The notes beneath the pieces were generated by a model. It was not told the origin of the DNA. It made no database searches and saw nothing but the letters and a program-made list of their open reading frames with translations. Shown here piece after piece: positions 1 through 10,434 of a stretch of DNA of 64,000 nt; position 1 is the stretch's first letter; each line of letters begins with the position of its first letter. A program made the position numbers and the translations under genes. Source of the DNA: Crossiella sp. CA-258035 (lineage in GTDB: Bacteria; Actinomycetota; Actinomycetes; Mycobacteriales; Pseudonocardiaceae); contig NZ_CP116413.1 in assembly GCF_030064675.1 (NCBI RefSeq), forward strand, positions 2,636,001 to 2,700,000, in the 5' to 3' direction.

Positions 1-3000
1 AGACGGCGAACCCGTCCAGTCCGGCGGACTCGGTCTCGGTGAAGTACAGGTCCAGGTCGAACTTGACCCCGCCGGTGTCCGGCAGGAATGGCTGGGTGGT
101 CAGGCCGGGCAGCTGGAGCTCCAGGTCGTCGGCGCGCTGGTGGATCAGCATCACCTGGAACAGCGGGTGCCGGGACAGCGAGCGCTCCGGCGCGACCCGT
201 TCCACCACCCAGTCGAAGGGCACGTCGGCGTGCGCGAAGGCATCCAGGTCGGCGGCGCGCACCCGGCCCAGCAGCTCGGTGAAGCTCGGGTCTCCGGCGA
301 GGTCGGTGCGCAGCACCAGTGTGTTGGCGAACAACCCGACCAGGGGTTCCAGGTCCGCGTCGCCGCGGCCGGTGATCGGCGAGCCGAGCGGGATGTCCGT
401 GCCCGCGCCGAGTTTGCTCAACAGCGCGGCCAGTGCCGCGTGCAGCACCATGAACACGCTGGCCCCCTGCCGGGCCGCCAGCGCGCGCATCGAGTCCAGC
501 AGCTCCTGGGGCAGCTGGAACTGGACCAGCCCGCCGCGGTGGCTGGCCTCCGCCGGTCGCGGCCGGTCAGTCGGCAGGGACAGCTCGGCTGGCGCACCGG
601 CCAGGGTCCGCGCCCAGTAGTCGAGCTGGCGACCGGCCACCGAGTCCGCCTCGGTGCGGACACCGAGGATCTCCCGCTGCCACACCGCGAAGTCCGCGTA
701 CTGCACCGGAAGCTCGGGCCAGCCCGGCTCCTGTCCGGCGGCCCTGGCGGTGTAGGCCTCGCCGAGGGTGGCCAGCAGCGGGCCGAAGGACCACTCGTCG
801 GCCGCGGAGTGGTGCAGCAGCAGCACGAGCGCCCACTCCTGCTCGCCGGTCCGGGCCAGGCTCACCCGCACCGGCAGCTCGGCGTCCAGCCGGAAGGTGT
901 GCTCGGCCGCCTCGTCAAGATCGTCCACAATGGACACCGAGAGCAGTTCGCGAGCCTCGGTGGGGGAGAGGATCCGTTGCACCGGAAGGCCGTCCGGCCC
1001 CTCGGTCAGCAGGGTGCGCAGCGCCTCGTGCCGCGCGACGACATCACCGAACGCCGCCCGCAGCGCGTCCAGGTCCACCGGCCCGCGCACCCGCACGCCC
1101 AGCGGCAGGCCGTAGGAGGTGGACGGGCCGCGCAGCTTCTCCTCGAACCACAGCCCGGTCTGCGGGAACGAGGCGGGCACCACCTCGGGCCGCCGCACCT
1201 CGCGCACCGCGGGCCGGGTGTCGGTGGCCGAGGGCAGCCGGGCGGCCAGCTCGGCCACGGTCGGCGCGTCGAACAGCGCCCGCAGGTCCAGCTCCACCGA
1301 CAGCAGGGCGCGCACCCGGCCGATCACCTTGGTGGCCAGCAGGGAATGCCCGCCCAGTGCGAAGAAGTCGTCGTCGATGCCGATCTCCGGCAGCCCGAGC
1401 ACCTCGGCGAACACCCCGCACAGCACGCGTTCCCGCTCATCCCGGGGGCCGCGGCCGGAGACCTGCGCGCCCAGGTCGGGCTCGGGCAGCGCGCGCCGGT
1501 CCAGCTTGCCGTTGACCGTGACCGGCAGCTCGGCCATGGCCACGAAGGCCGCGGGCACCATGTAGTCCGGCACCCGCTCGGCCACCCCGGCCCGCAGCGC
1601 GGCCAGGTCCACCTCGGCGGCCGGCACGAAGTAGGCGACCGGAAGTCCTTGGCGCACCACGACCGCGCACTGCGCGACCTCGGCCTGCGCGGCCAGCGCC
1701 GCCTCGATGTCGCCCAGCTCCACCCGGAAACCGCGGATCTTGACCTGGTCGTCCACCCGGCCGAGGCAGTCCAGGCTCCCGTCGGCCAGCCACCGCGCCA
1801 GGTCCCCGGTCCGGTACATCCGGCTGCCCGCCGGGCCGTAGGGGTTGGCGGTGAAGCGTTCCGCGGTCAGGCCCGGCCGCCCCGAGTACCCCCGCGCCAG
1901 CTGAGCCCCGGCCAGGTACAGCTCGCCGGTGACACCCGGCGGCACCGGCCGCAGCCGCTCGTCCAGCACGTAGGCCTGGGTGTTGTGGAACGGCCGCCCG
2001 ATCACCGGTGTGCCGGTCACCTCGGCCGAGGTGACCCAGATGGTGGCTTCAGTCGGCCCGTACACGTTGGTGACCCGCGCGGCGACCGCGCGCAGCTCGT
2101 CCGCGGTGGTCGGGGGCAGCGCCTCGCCGCCGACCAGCACCCGCAGGCCGCGCAGCAAACCCGGCTCCTGGGCCAGCACCGCGCCGAAGAGCGAGGGCGT
2201 GGCCTGGATGACGGTGGCCCCGGACCCGGCGGCCAGCCTGGCCAGCCGGGCCGGGTCGCGCACGGTGTCCTTGGTGGCCAGCACCACCTGGGCGCCGGAG
2301 ACCAGCGGCAGGTAGATCTCCAGGGCCGCGATGTCGAAGGCGATCGTGGTCACCGCGAGCAGCCGGTCGGAGCAGGCCAGCGGCGTCAGATCGTCCATTG
2401 TGGACAGGAAGTTGGCCAGCGCGGAGTGCGGGATGCCCACCCCCTTGGGGCGGCCGGTGGAGCCGGAGGTGTAGATGGTGTAGGCGAGCTGGCCCGCCCG
2501 CAGCCGTCCGTGCGGCTCCGCGCCCAGCACGTCCCAGCCCGGGCGGTCCAGCACCAGCTGATCCGGCTCTGGCACCAGGTCGGCCAGCTCGGCGGTGGTG
2601 AGCACGCAGGCCGCGCCCGCGTCGGTGATCATGTAGTGCAGCCGGTCCGCCGGGTGGTCGGCGTCCAGCGGCAGGTAGGCCGCGCCGGACTTGAGCACGC
2701 CGAGCAGCGCCACCACCAGCTCCGGGGTGCGCGGCAGCAGCAGCGCCACCACCGACTCCGCGCCGATTCCCTTGGCGCACAGGGCCGCCGCCAGCCGCTC
2801 GGCGCGGTGGTTCAGCTCGGTGTAGGTCAGGGTGGACCCGTCCTCGCCGCGCACCGCCACCGACTCCGGGGTGCGCCGGACCTGCGCCTCGAACCGGTCC
2901 ACCACCGTGGTATCCGGCACCGCGCGCTCGGTGTCGTTCCACTCGGCGAGCTGGTTGAGCAGGTCTTCCGCCGGTAGCAGGGGAAGTGTGCTGATCGGAG

Positions 3001-4420
3001 TGTCCGGAGTGGACAGTGCGGCGGCGAGCAGGTGCTCCAGGTGGTCCAGCAGCCGGGTGATCCGGTCCGCCTCGAACAGGTCCAGCCGGTAGGTGGCCTC
3101 CACCAGCAGCCCGTCCGGCCGCAGGAACGCCTCCAGCCACAGGTCGAACTGAGCGCCGTCGTTGCGGATGTGCTCCCAGTCCGACTCGATGCCCGGCAGG
3201 TCGAGGCCGCCGATCCGCTGGGCCAAGAACAACAGCATCACGTCGAAGAGCGGACCGCGGCCGCGGCGGCGTTCCGGGCGCAGGTCGTCGATCAGTTTGT
3301 CGAAGGGCAGGCCCTGGTGGGCGAACCCGTCGGTGGCGGTGCGCCGCACCTGGCCGAGCAGCTCGCGGAAGGTCGGATCGCCGGAGACGTCGGTGCGCAG
3401 CACGAGGGTGTTGCCGAAGTTGCCGACCAGGTGCTGGGCCTGCGCGTGCCCCCGGTCCATCACCGCCGAGCCCAGCGGGATGTCGGTCGCCCCGGTGTAG
3501 CGCCGCAGCAGCACCGAACAGGCCGCCACCATGATCATGAACGGCGTGACGTTCTCGCTGGCCGCGACCGCGCGCAGCCCCTGCGCCACCGCGGGATCGA
3601 ACCACTTCGCGACCAGCCCGCCGCGTTCGGAGCCACTGGTCGGGCGCGGGTGATCCGTCGGCAGGTCAAGGGGTTCCGGGGCAGGGGTGAGCTGCTCGCG
3701 CCAGTACGCCAGGTCGGCCTTGCTGCTCTCGGCCGGCCAGCGGGACTGCTCCCAGGCCGCGTAGTCGGCGAACTGCACCTCCACCGGCGGCAGCCCGCTG
3801 GGCTCGCCGGTGACCTCGGCCCGGTACAGCGCGGAGAGCTCGTGCGAGAGCACGCCCCAGGTGCCGCCGTCCCAGGCGATGTGGTGCACCACCAGGATCA
3901 GCGCCAGCTCCCGCTCGGCGAAGCGGAGCAGCGCCAGCCGGATCGACTCCTCGGCGGAGAGGTCGTAGGGCACCGCGGCCAGCCGCTCGGCCGCAGCCCG
4001 TCCGGCCGCGGCCCATTCGGACTCCGGCAGCGACGTGTGATCCGTCACGGGCAGCTCGACCCGGTAGTCCGCGGTGACCACCTGGTGTGCGGTCCCGTCG
4101 GCCTCGGCGAGGTAGCGGGTGCGCAAGATCTCATGCCGGTCCACCAGCACCTGCAGCGCGCGGTGCAGCGCCGGCACGTCCACCGGGCCGGACAGCCGGA
4201 CCAGCAGCGGCACGTTGTAGGTGGTGGAGTGCGGGAACGTCCGCTGGTGCACCCACATGCTCTGCTGGGCGAAGGACAGCGGCGTGCGCTTCGAGCGGTC
4301 CCTCGGGGTGACGCGGTCCGGTGACGAGTCCTCGGCGATGCCGGCCTTGGCCATCAGCTGGCGCATCAACGCGCGTCGCTTTGCTGCGGCGTCGGTCCGC
4401 GCGCCCGGTTCGTTCGTCAT
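1..4420 (-). CDS. Non-ribosomal peptide synthetase, C-A(Gly)-PCP-C-..., 3' end outside window
   Basis: Multimodular siderophore-type peptide synthetase read leftwards from an ATG at 4420 (GAGGAC about ten bases upstream); the window edge cuts it after about 1473 residues. Domains in order: condensation (about 45-480, HHIAWDG near 177), adenylation (about 525-970, core [10 protein letters not shown] near 650, A10 NGKLDRR), carrier protein (GGHSLL, phosphopantetheine Ser near 1026), then a second condensation domain (HHSAADEW). Pocket residues read between the A4 and A5 motifs are D-I-L-Q-V-G-V-I, two conservative changes from the glycine code D-I-L-Q-L-G-L-I, so glycine is predicted. C-A(Gly)-T-C is how DhbF-type siderophore synthetases begin. 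Having no loading domain, it should receive an acyl chain from the divergent ArCP-Cy-A-PCP protein. The second adenylation domain and any thioesterase lie outside the window. Confidence 0.93.
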   Translation of the reverse strand, partial: MTNEPGARTDAAAKRRALMRQLMAKAGIAEDSSPDRVTPRDRSKRTPLSFAQQSMWVHQRTFPHSTTYNVPLLVRLSGPVDVPALHRALQVLVDRHEILRTRYLAEADGTAHQVVTADYRVELPVTDHTSLPESEWAAAGRAAAERLAAVPYDLSAEESIRLALLRFAERELALILVVHHIAWDGGTWGVLSHELSALYRAEVTGEPSGLPPVEVQFADYAAWEQSRWPAESSKADLAYWREQLTPAPEPLDLPTDHPRPTSGSERGGLVAKWFDPAVAQGLRAVAASENVTPFMIMVAACSVLLRRYTGATDIPLGSAVMDRGHAQAQHLVGNFGNTLVLRTDVSGDPTFRELLGQVRRTATDGFAHQGLPFDKLIDDLRPERRRGRGPLFDVMLLFLAQRIGGLDLPGIESDWEHIRNDGAQFDLWLEAFLRPDGLLVEATYRLDLFEADRITRLLDHLEHLLAAALSTPDTPISTLPLLPAEDLLNQLAEWNDTERAVPDTTVVDRFEAQVRRTPESVAVRGEDGSTLTYTELNHRAERLAAALCAKGIGAESVVALLLPRTPELVVALLGVLKSGAAYLPLDADHPADRLHYMITDAGAACVLTTAELADLVPEPDQLVLDRPGWDVLGAEPHGRLRAGQLAYTIYTSGSTGRPKGVGIPHSALANFLSTMDDLTPLACSDRLLAVTTIAFDIAALEIYLPLVSGAQVVLATKDTVRDPARLARLAAGSGATVIQATPSLFGAVLAQEPGLLRGLRVLVGGEALPPTTADELRAVAARVTNVYGPTEATIWVTSAEVTGTPVIGRPFHNTQAYVLDERLRPVPPGVTGELYLAGAQLARGYSGRPGLTAERFTANPYGPAGSRMYRTGDLARWLADGSLDCLGRVDDQVKIRGFRVELGDIEAALAAQAEVAQCAVVVRQGLPVAYFVPAAEVDLAALRAGVAERVPDYMVPAAFVAMAELPVTVNGKLDRRALPEPDLGAQVSGRGPRDERERVLCGVFAEVLGLPEIGIDDDFFALGGHSLLATKVIGRVRALLSVELDLRALFDAPTVAELAARLPSATDTRPAVREVRRPEVVPASFPQTGLWFEEKLRGPSTSYGLPLGVRVRGPVDLDALRAAFGDVVARHEALRTLLTEGPDGLPVQRILSPTEARELLSVSIVDDLDEAAEHTFRLDAELPVRVSLARTGEQEWALVLLLHHSAADEWSFGPLLATLGEAYTARAAGQEPGWPELPVQYADFAVWQREILGVRTEADSVAGRQLDYWARTLAGAPAELSLPTDRPRPAEASHRGGLVQFQLPQELLDSMRALAARQGASVFMVLHAALAALLSKLGAGTDIPLGSPITGRGDADLEPLVGLFANTLVLRTDLAGDPSFTELLGRVRAADLDAFAHADVPFDWVVERVAPERSLSRHPLFQVMLIHQRADDLELQLPGLTTQPFLPDTGGVKFDLDLYFTETESAGLDGFAV

Positions 4421-4460
4421 CAGTCGTTGTCCTCGGAGAGCGCGGGGAGCAGGGTCTATG

Positions 4461-4485
4461 AGGCTAACCTTGCTTAGGTTAGCCT
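4461..4485. promoter_or_regulatory. Double DtxR/IdeR-type iron box between divergent NRPS genes
   Basis: A perfect 10-bp inverted repeat, AGGCTAACCT (4461-4470) and AGGTTAGCCT (4476-4485), with a 5-bp spacer. Each half contains the core of the actinobacterial iron box (TTAGGTTAGGCTAACCTAA), so two overlapping boxes are possible. It lies in the 122-bp gap between the NRPS starts at 4420 (-) and 4543 (+), so one repressor could shut both directions when iron is plentiful. Repression is inferred from family knowledge. Confidence 0.85.
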
Positions 4486-4542
4486 TCCTTTCGCAAGAGG
4501 CCAGTGTGCCATGCAGCCTGGATCACAAGGGAGTACAAGCCC

Positions 4543-7500
4543 GTGCCGAGCAGCCCGACCGCCGATGACCTGCGCCGCGAAGTGGCACAACTGGTGGACC
4601 GCACCCCTGAGGAGCTCCAGGACGCGGACAACCTCATCGAGCTGGGGCTGGACTCGATCCGGCTGATGCGGCTGGCCGGGCAGTGGCGCAAGCGCGGCAT
4701 CGAGGTGACCTTCGCCGAGCTGGCCGAGCGGCCGAGCCTGGGGGAGTGGTTCGACCTCCTCAGCGAGCGCCTCGCCCCGGCGGCGGCTCCGGCCGCGCCC
4801 TCGGCCCCGGCGGCCCGGTTCGACAGCGCCGCGCCGTTCCCGCTGGCGTTGATGCAGCACGCCTACTGGGTGGGCCGTGGCGACGGGCAGGCCCTCGGCG
4901 CGGTGGCCGCGCACCTGTACGTGGAGTTCGACGGCGGGGACGTTGATCCCGACCGGTTGATCCCGGCGGTGCGCGCGCTGGTGCAGCGGCACGGCATGCT
5001 GCGCGCCCGGCTCACCGACGACGGGCACCAGCGCATCCAGGACCAGCCCAGCGCCGACTCGCTCACCGTCGAGGACCTGCGGGAACTCGACGCGGCGGCG
5101 GTCGAGGCGCGGCTGGCGGAACTGCGCGAGGCCTGGTCGCACCAGATCCTGGACATCGAGGGCGGGCAGGTCTTCGCCCTCCAGCTCACCCGGCTGCCCG
5201 GCGGGCGGACCCGGCTGCACGTGGACGTGGACATGGTGGCCGCGGACGCGCTCAGCTTCCGGGTGCTGCTGGCCGACCTCGCCGCGCTGTACCAGGGCGC
5301 CGAGCTGGCGCCGATCGACTACAGCTACCCGCAGTACCTGGCCGAGCGCGCGCCGCTGCGCCAGGACGCCTGGGAGAAGGCGCGCAGCTGGTGGCAGAGC
5401 CGCCTGCCCGAGCTGCCCGCCGCGCCCGACCTGCCGCTGGTGCCCGAGCAGGACCGCGGCGACGCGCTGCGCACCGTGCGCAAGCACCTGTGGCTGGCAC
5501 CTGCGGACAAGCAGCGGCTGATCGAGCGCGCGCACCAGCACCGGATCACCCCGGCGATGGCGCTGGCCACGGTGTTCGCCGAGGTGCTCGCCGCGTGGAG
5601 CGGGCAGCCCAGGTTCCTGCTCAACCTGCCGCTGTTCGACCGGGAGAACACCCACGCCGACGTGGCCAAGCTGGTCGGCGACTTCACCGGCTCGGTGCTG
5701 CTGGACGTGGACCTGTCCGAGCCGCGCTCCTTCCTGGAGGACGCCCGGCGGTTGCAGGGCCGGATGCACACCGACGCCGCCTACGCCGACTACTCCGGCG
5801 TGGAGGTGCTGCGCGACCTCTCCCGCGCCAACGGCGAACAGGTGCTCGCCCCCGTGGTCTACACCAGCGCGCTCAACCTGGGCGAGCTGTTCGACGAGGC
5901 GGTCAAGAGCAGCTTCGGCGAGCCGGTGTGGATCATCTCGCAGGGCCCGCAGGTGCTGTTGGACGCGCAGGTCACCGAGGTCAACGGCGGTCTGCTGGTC
6001 AACTGGGACATCAGGGACGCGGCCTTCCCCGCCGGGCTGATGGACGCGATGTTCGAGGCCTACCGCACGCTGGTGCACTGGCTCGGCTCGGCCGACTCGG
6101 ACTGGAACCAGCCGGTGCCCGCGCTGCTGCCGGAGTCCCAGCTGGCCGTGCGGGAGGCCGCCAACGAGACCGCCGCGCCGCGCTCCGGCCGCCGGTTGCA
6201 CGAGGGGTTCTTCAACCAGGCCAAGGAAACCCCGGACGCGCCCGCGGTGCTGTGGGGCGCGGACGGCTCGCTGAGCTACCGCGAGCTGGCCGAGCAGGCC
6301 CGCCGGGTGGCCGGGGCGCTGCTGACCCGCGGCGTGGAGCCGGGCGAGGCGGTCGCGGTCACCCTGCCCAAGGGGCCGGCGCAGATCGTGGCCGTGCTGG
6401 GCGTGCTCACCGCGGGGGCGACCTACGTGCCGGTGAGCGTGGAGCAGCCGGCCGCGCGCCGGGAGCGGATCCACGCCCGCGCCGGGGTCCGGCTGGTGCT
6501 CGACGCCGACCGGCTGGCCGAGGCGCTGCGCGCGGAACCGGTGGAACCGTTGCTGGGCAACGAGGAAGTCCCCGCCTACGTGCTGTTCACCTCCGGCTCC
6601 ACCGGCGAGCCCAAGGGCGTCGAGGTGCCGCACCGGGCCGCGATGAACACCATCGACGACCTCAACGCGCGCTTCGAGGTCGGCCCGGCCGACCGCACGC
6701 TCGGGGTGTCCGCGCTGGACTTCGACCTGTCCGTGTTCGACATCTTCGGCCCGCTCTCCGTCGGCGGCGCGATCGTGCTGGTCGGCGAGAGCGAGCGCAG
6801 GGAGGCCGCGGACTGGGTCACCCTGGTGCGCGAGCGCGGGGTCACCATCGTCAACTGCGTGCCGCCGCTGCTGGACATGCTGCTCAACGCGGGAAACCTG
6901 GGCGAGGGCCTGCGCCTGGTGCTGCTCGGCGGCGACTGGGTCACCGTCGACCTGCCCGGCCGCCTGCGCGCTCAGGTGCCTGGGGCCAGGTTCGTCGGCC
7001 TCGGCGGCACCACCGAGACCGCCATCCACTCCACCGTCTGCGAGGTCACCGGCGGGGTGCCCGGCCGCTGGATCTCGGTGCCCTACGGCACCCCGCTGGC
7101 CAACGTGCGCTGCCGGGTGGTGGACGCGCGCGGCCGGGACTGCCCGGACTGGGTGGCCGGTGAGCTGTGGATCGGCGGCGACGGCGTGGCCCTGGGCTAC
7201 CGCGGCGACCCGGAGCGCACCGCCGACCGGTTTGTCGTCCACAATGGACAGAACTGGTACCGGACCGGGGACCTGGGCCGCTACTGGCCGGACGGCACCC
7301 TGGAGTTCCTCGGCCGCCGCGACCACCAGGTGAAGCTGCGCGGCTTCCGGATCGAGCTGGGCGAGGTCGAGTCCGCGCTGGGCGCGCTGGACGGTGTCGG
7401 CCGGGCCATCGCCGGGGTGACCCGCGCGCCAGGTGCCGCCCTGGTCGCCGCGGTGGCCGCCAGTGGCGTCACCGGCGAGGAGCTGCGCGAGCGGGTCAGG

Positions 7501-7971
7501 GACTCGCTGCCGCCGCACATGGTGCCCGAGCGGGTGCTGGTGCTGGCGGAGCTGCCGCTGACCGCCAACGGCAAGATCGACCGGCGCGCGGTGCAGAAGC
7601 TGTGGGCCGAGGAGGGCACCAGCAGGCCGTTCGTGCCGCCGCGCACCGCGCTGGAGAAGGTGATCGCGGGCGTCTGGCACGAGGTGCTCGGCGGCGCGGA
7701 GTTCGGCCTGGACGACGACTTCTTCCAGCGCGGCGGCGACTCGGTGCTGGCCACCACGATCGTCAGCAGGCTGCGCGAGGCGCTGGACACCACGGACGTC
7801 TCGGTGAAGCTGCTGTTCGCCACGCTGTCGGTGGGTACCATGGCCGCCCAGCTGGCCGAGCGGGAGAGCACCCCCGGCAGGCTGGCGCAGGTGGCCGAGA
7901 TCTACCTGGCCGTGCAGGAGATGTCGGCCGATGAGGTCGAGGCCGAACTGTCCCGCACCGCAGGCGAATGA
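4543..7971 (+). CDS. Siderophore NRPS, ArCP-Cy-A-PCP (aryl-azoline forming)
   Basis: A 1142-residue synthetase. The chosen GTG at 4543 has AAGGGAG nine bases upstream; a GTG at 4504 is in frame but has no ribosome site. It starts with an aryl carrier protein (LGLDSIRLM, Ser about residue 40), followed by a cyclization domain in which DMVAADALS fits the Cy signature DxxxxDxxS, an adenylation domain (TSGSTGEPKG, then NGKIDRR) and a C-terminal carrier protein (RGGDSVL). Pocket residues read D-L-F-N-L-G-L-I, nearest the cysteine codes of PchE/HMWP2-type domains, with Gly in place of Ser at one position; serine or threonine is not excluded. Expected reaction: the aryl acid is loaded on ArCP, condensed with Cys and cyclised to an aryl-thiazoline. 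No methyltransferase or reductase domain is present. The ligase follows after 7 bases, so the two are probably cotranscribed. Confidence 0.93.
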   Translation: MPSSPTADDLRREVAQLVDRTPEELQDADNLIELGLDSIRLMRLAGQWRKRGIEVTFAELAERPSLGEWFDLLSERLAPAAAPAAPSAPAARFDSAAPFPLALMQHAYWVGRGDGQALGAVAAHLYVEFDGGDVDPDRLIPAVRALVQRHGMLRARLTDDGHQRIQDQPSADSLTVEDLRELDAAAVEARLAELREAWSHQILDIEGGQVFALQLTRLPGGRTRLHVDVDMVAADALSFRVLLADLAALYQGAELAPIDYSYPQYLAERAPLRQDAWEKARSWWQSRLPELPAAPDLPLVPEQDRGDALRTVRKHLWLAPADKQRLIERAHQHRITPAMALATVFAEVLAAWSGQPRFLLNLPLFDRENTHADVAKLVGDFTGSVLLDVDLSEPRSFLEDARRLQGRMHTDAAYADYSGVEVLRDLSRANGEQVLAPVVYTSALNLGELFDEAVKSSFGEPVWIISQGPQVLLDAQVTEVNGGLLVNWDIRDAAFPAGLMDAMFEAYRTLVHWLGSADSDWNQPVPALLPESQLAVREAANETAAPRSGRRLHEGFFNQAKETPDAPAVLWGADGSLSYRELAEQARRVAGALLTRGVEPGEAVAVTLPKGPAQIVAVLGVLTAGATYVPVSVEQPAARRERIHARAGVRLVLDADRLAEALRAEPVEPLLGNEEVPAYVLFTSGSTGEPKGVEVPHRAAMNTIDDLNARFEVGPADRTLGVSALDFDLSVFDIFGPLSVGGAIVLVGESERREAADWVTLVRERGVTIVNCVPPLLDMLLNAGNLGEGLRLVLLGGDWVTVDLPGRLRAQVPGARFVGLGGTTETAIHSTVCEVTGGVPGRWISVPYGTPLANVRCRVVDARGRDCPDWVAGELWIGGDGVALGYRGDPERTADRFVVHNGQNWYRTGDLGRYWPDGTLEFLGRRDHQVKLRGFRIELGEVESALGALDGVGRAIAGVTRAPGAALVAAVAASGVTGEELRERVRDSLPPHMVPERVLVLAELPLTANGKIDRRAVQKLWAEEGTSRPFVPPRTALEKVIAGVWHEVLGGAEFGLDDDFFQRGGDSVLATTIVSRLREALDTTDVSVKLLFATLSVGTMAAQLAERESTPGRLAQVAEIYLAVQEMSADEVEAELSRTAGE

Positions 7972-7978
7972 GGACAAG

Positions 7979-9598
7979 ATGATCGAGAGTCAGTCCACAT
8001 TGGACGGATTTGTGCCGTGGCCTGCCGAGTACGGCCGGCGCTACCGCGAAGCGGGCTACTGGCAGGACGTCCCGCTCGGCGAGCTGCTCCGCGACTGGAG
8101 CGCCCGCTACGCCGACCGGACCGCGCTGGTGGACGGCGAACGGCGGATCAGCTACGCCCAGCTCGACGCCGCCGCCGACCGGATGGCCGCGGGCCTGCGC
8201 GAGATCGGTGTGCGGCAAGGCGATCGGGTGGTCGTCCAGCTGCCCAACGTCGCCGAGTTCGTCGTGCTGCTCTTCGCCCTGCTCCGCCTCGGCGCGGTCC
8301 CCGCCCTGACCCTGCCCGCGCACCGCTCGCACGAGATCGGCCACCTGGCCGAGCTCTCCGAAGCGGTCGCCTACGTCATCCCGGAGACCTTCGGCGGCTT
8401 CGACTACCGCGGCCTGGCCCGCGAGGTGGTCGCCAGGGTCCCGTCGGTCAAGCACGTCCTGGTCCTGGGCGACCCCGGCGGCACCGGCACCGCACTGTCC
8501 ACAGTGGACGCGGAGCCGACGGGCCTGCCCGAGGTCAACCCCGCCGACGTGGCCGTCCTGCTGGTCTCCGGCGGCACCACCGGCCTGCCCAAGCTGATTC
8601 CCAGGACCCACAACGACTACGCCTTCAACGCCCGCGCCAGCGCCGAGGTCTGCGAGCTCACCCAGGACGACGTCTACCTGGTCGCCCTCCCGGTGGCGCA
8701 CAACTTCCCCCTGGCCTGCCCCGGCGTGCTCGGCATCCTGGGCGTCGGCGGCACCGCGGTCTTCCTCTCCGACCCCAGCCCTGACAACGCCTTCCCGCTG
8801 ATCGAGCGGTCCGGGGCCACGGTCACCGCCCTGGTGCCCCCACTGGCCATGCTGTGGGGCCAGGCCACGGAATGGGAGGACGGCGACCTGTCCAGCCTCC
8901 GCCTGCTCCAGGTAGGCGGCGCCAAACTCGCCCCCGAACCCGCCCGAGAACTCCCCGGCCAGCTCAACTGCGCCCTGCAACAGGTCTTCGGCATGGCCGA
9001 GGGCCTGCTCAACTACACCCGCGCCAACGACACCGAGGACCTGGTCACCACCACCCAGGGCCGCCCCCTGTGCGCCGACGACGAGCTCCGCGTGGTCGAC
9101 CCCAACGGCAACGACGTCCCCCAGGGCGAAACCGGCGAACTCCTGGTCCGGGGCCCGTACACCATCCGCGGCTACTACCGAGCGGCCAAGCACAACGAAA
9201 CCGCCATCACCCCGGACGGCTACTACCGCAGCGGTGACCTGGTCCGCCAGCTCCCCACCGGCCACCTGATCGTCACCGGCCGGGTCAAGGAGGTCATCAA
9301 CCGAGGCGGCGAGAACGTCTCAGCCGAGGAACTGGAAGAACACCTGCTGGCCCACGCCAACATCCGCCAGGTCGCGGTGATCCCGGTCCCAGACGACATG
9401 CTCGGCGAACGAGTCTGCGCCGTCATCGTCCCCGAAGGCGACGCACCGGCCCTGCGCGACCTGAAGACCTTCCTCACGGCCCGCGGCCTGGCCCAGTACA
9501 AGCTGCCCGACCTGCTGGAACTGGTCGAGGACCTGCCGCGAACCGCCGTCGGCAAGATCGACAAGCGCGAGGTGGCAGCCAGGCTGACCAAGGCCTGA
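7979..9598 (+). CDS. Aryl acid-AMP ligase, predicted salicylate-specific (EntE/DhbE/MbtA family)
   Basis: A 539-residue stand-alone adenylating enzyme that activates an aryl acid and loads the ArCP domain of the upstream NRPS. The ATG at 7979 is preceded by GAGGA at the end of the NRPS gene; an in-frame ATG 48 bases earlier lies inside the NRPS and is rejected. Seen: SGGTTGLPK P-loop, YYRSGDL, a C-terminal domain with TGRVKEVINRGGENVS, and the catalytic lysine region GKIDKRE. In the pocket motif HNFPLAC the His is residue 241, Asn 242 and Cys 247. In DhbE the position of this Cys is Ser240, which contacts the 3-hydroxyl of 2,3-dihydroxybenzoate; salicylate enzymes such as MbtA, PchD and YbtE carry Cys. 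Salicylate is therefore predicted. No salicylate synthase lies in the window. Confidence 0.92.
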   Translation: MIESQSTLDGFVPWPAEYGRRYREAGYWQDVPLGELLRDWSARYADRTALVDGERRISYAQLDAAADRMAAGLREIGVRQGDRVVVQLPNVAEFVVLLFALLRLGAVPALTLPAHRSHEIGHLAELSEAVAYVIPETFGGFDYRGLAREVVARVPSVKHVLVLGDPGGTGTALSTVDAEPTGLPEVNPADVAVLLVSGGTTGLPKLIPRTHNDYAFNARASAEVCELTQDDVYLVALPVAHNFPLACPGVLGILGVGGTAVFLSDPSPDNAFPLIERSGATVTALVPPLAMLWGQATEWEDGDLSSLRLLQVGGAKLAPEPARELPGQLNCALQQVFGMAEGLLNYTRANDTEDLVTTTQGRPLCADDELRVVDPNGNDVPQGETGELLVRGPYTIRGYYRAAKHNETAITPDGYYRSGDLVRQLPTGHLIVTGRVKEVINRGGENVSAEELEEHLLAHANIRQVAVIPVPDDMLGERVCAVIVPEGDAPALRDLKTFLTARGLAQYKLPDLLELVEDLPRTAVGKIDKREVAARLTKA

Positions 9599-9611
9599 CA
9601 CAGACGAGGCT

Positions 9612-9641
9612 TCGCCCGGGGCACGGAATCCCCCCGGGCGA
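9612..9641 (+). terminator. Hairpin terminator after the aryl acid ligase gene
   Basis: TCGCCCGGGG (9612-9621) and CCCCGGGCGA (9632-9641) form a perfect 10-bp G+C-rich stem with a 10-base loop, 13 bases after the stop codon. There is no T run, which is common for actinomycete terminators. Confidence 0.6.
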
Positions 9642-9674
9642 CAACCCAGGCGACGGGTTCGCAACAGGGAGCTA

Positions 9675-10295
9675 GCGACCAAGAACCAGCGACGGGCTGG
9701 CTTTTCGAAAACTTGTCCGAAGTCTTGAGGTTCCCCATGCCCGTCAACCTGGAGACATCGCACCACATCCCAGCGAGCAGACGCTCACAGGCGCCGCCGC
9801 CAAGGCCACGCCACGCAACGGCGGCTGCTCGCTGGGATGTGGTTCGATTTCGGAAGGTTGACGGGCATGGGGAACCTCAAGACCCGCCTGCGTCTTGGCC
9901 TTTGACTTTGATTTTCCCCCCCATGCTTTGATCTCTGCCCGTCCGGCGAGGACGCTCTTGACTGTCGCTTGAAAACCCAAGACCAAGATCAAAAGAATGT
10001 CCTCGCCGGACGGGCAGACCCCCGGAGGGTGGGGGCAAGTCAAACCCCGGTTGAGCAGGTTGCGGGGCGGGGTTTGTGTTGCCGACTCAACACCCAGCGT
10101 GCTCGCGACCCTCTCGTCTTCTCCGCACGACCTTCCGACAGCAAACCACACCTCCCCACCCGGCCCCCGTCACGTTCCGAGGCTAGGGCGGCGGCAGGTT
10201 GCAGGGGCCGGGCGGGGAGGTGTGGTCAGCAGTCTCCAGGCCGTACGGAGAAGACGAGAGGCCCGCTTTGTGGGTTTTCACCCAACCCCGGGCTG
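9675..10295. repeat. Composite triple-hairpin repeat element, copy 1
   Basis: About 610 bp of non-coding DNA repeated at 18653-19250. Three nested inverted-repeat units. A: outer arms 9724-9750 / 9855-9881 (27 of 27 paired), inner arms 9762-9780 / 9825-9843 (19 of 19). B: 9934-9953 / 9999-10018 (20 of 20). C: outer 10110-10125 / 10246-10261 (16 of 16), inner 10145-10167 / 10204-10226 (22 of 23). Unit C's inner hairpin belongs to the same family as unit A's but in reverse orientation. It fills the gap between the ligase terminator and the siderophore permease operon. Open frames inside it occur on both strands and follow the palindromes, so I call no gene. No transposase or target duplication was seen. 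Function unknown. Confidence 0.9.
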
Positions 10296-10383
10296 CGCCC
10301 GAACACCGGTCGCTCCGCGTGTCCTGATCGACACCCGACCGCAACCGCTCACCCGACCCCCGTCGTTGAGCCGCCAGCCTCCT

Positions 10384-10402
10384 TTAGTTAGCCTCACCTT
10401 AG
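10384..10402 (+). promoter_or_regulatory. DtxR/IdeR-type iron box upstream of siderophore permease operon
   Basis: TTAGTTAGCCTCACCTTAG; the 19-base register one base to the left (starting 10383) matches the iron box consensus at about 15 of 19 positions. It lies about 33 bp upstream of the permease start, where a bound repressor would block transcription. This links uptake to the same iron control as the NRPS genes. Confidence 0.75.
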
Positions 10403-10434
10403 TTGAGGTGCGCGAATGACGGAGGGGGCAAGCG

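Noticed and set aside
4474-7977. 1167-residue open frame on the minus strand opposite the ArCP-Cy-A-PCP gene
   Set aside because: Low-complexity Gln/Arg/His/Gly-rich product mirroring the NRPS codons; a high-GC shadow. The same applies to 140-2977 (+), 50398-53445 (-) and 53202-55394 (-).
9713-10419. Several open frames on both strands within composite repeat copy 1 (and 18552-19122 in copy 2)
   Set aside because: They follow the inverted repeats, appear equally on both strands and have no ribosome sites or recognisable domains.
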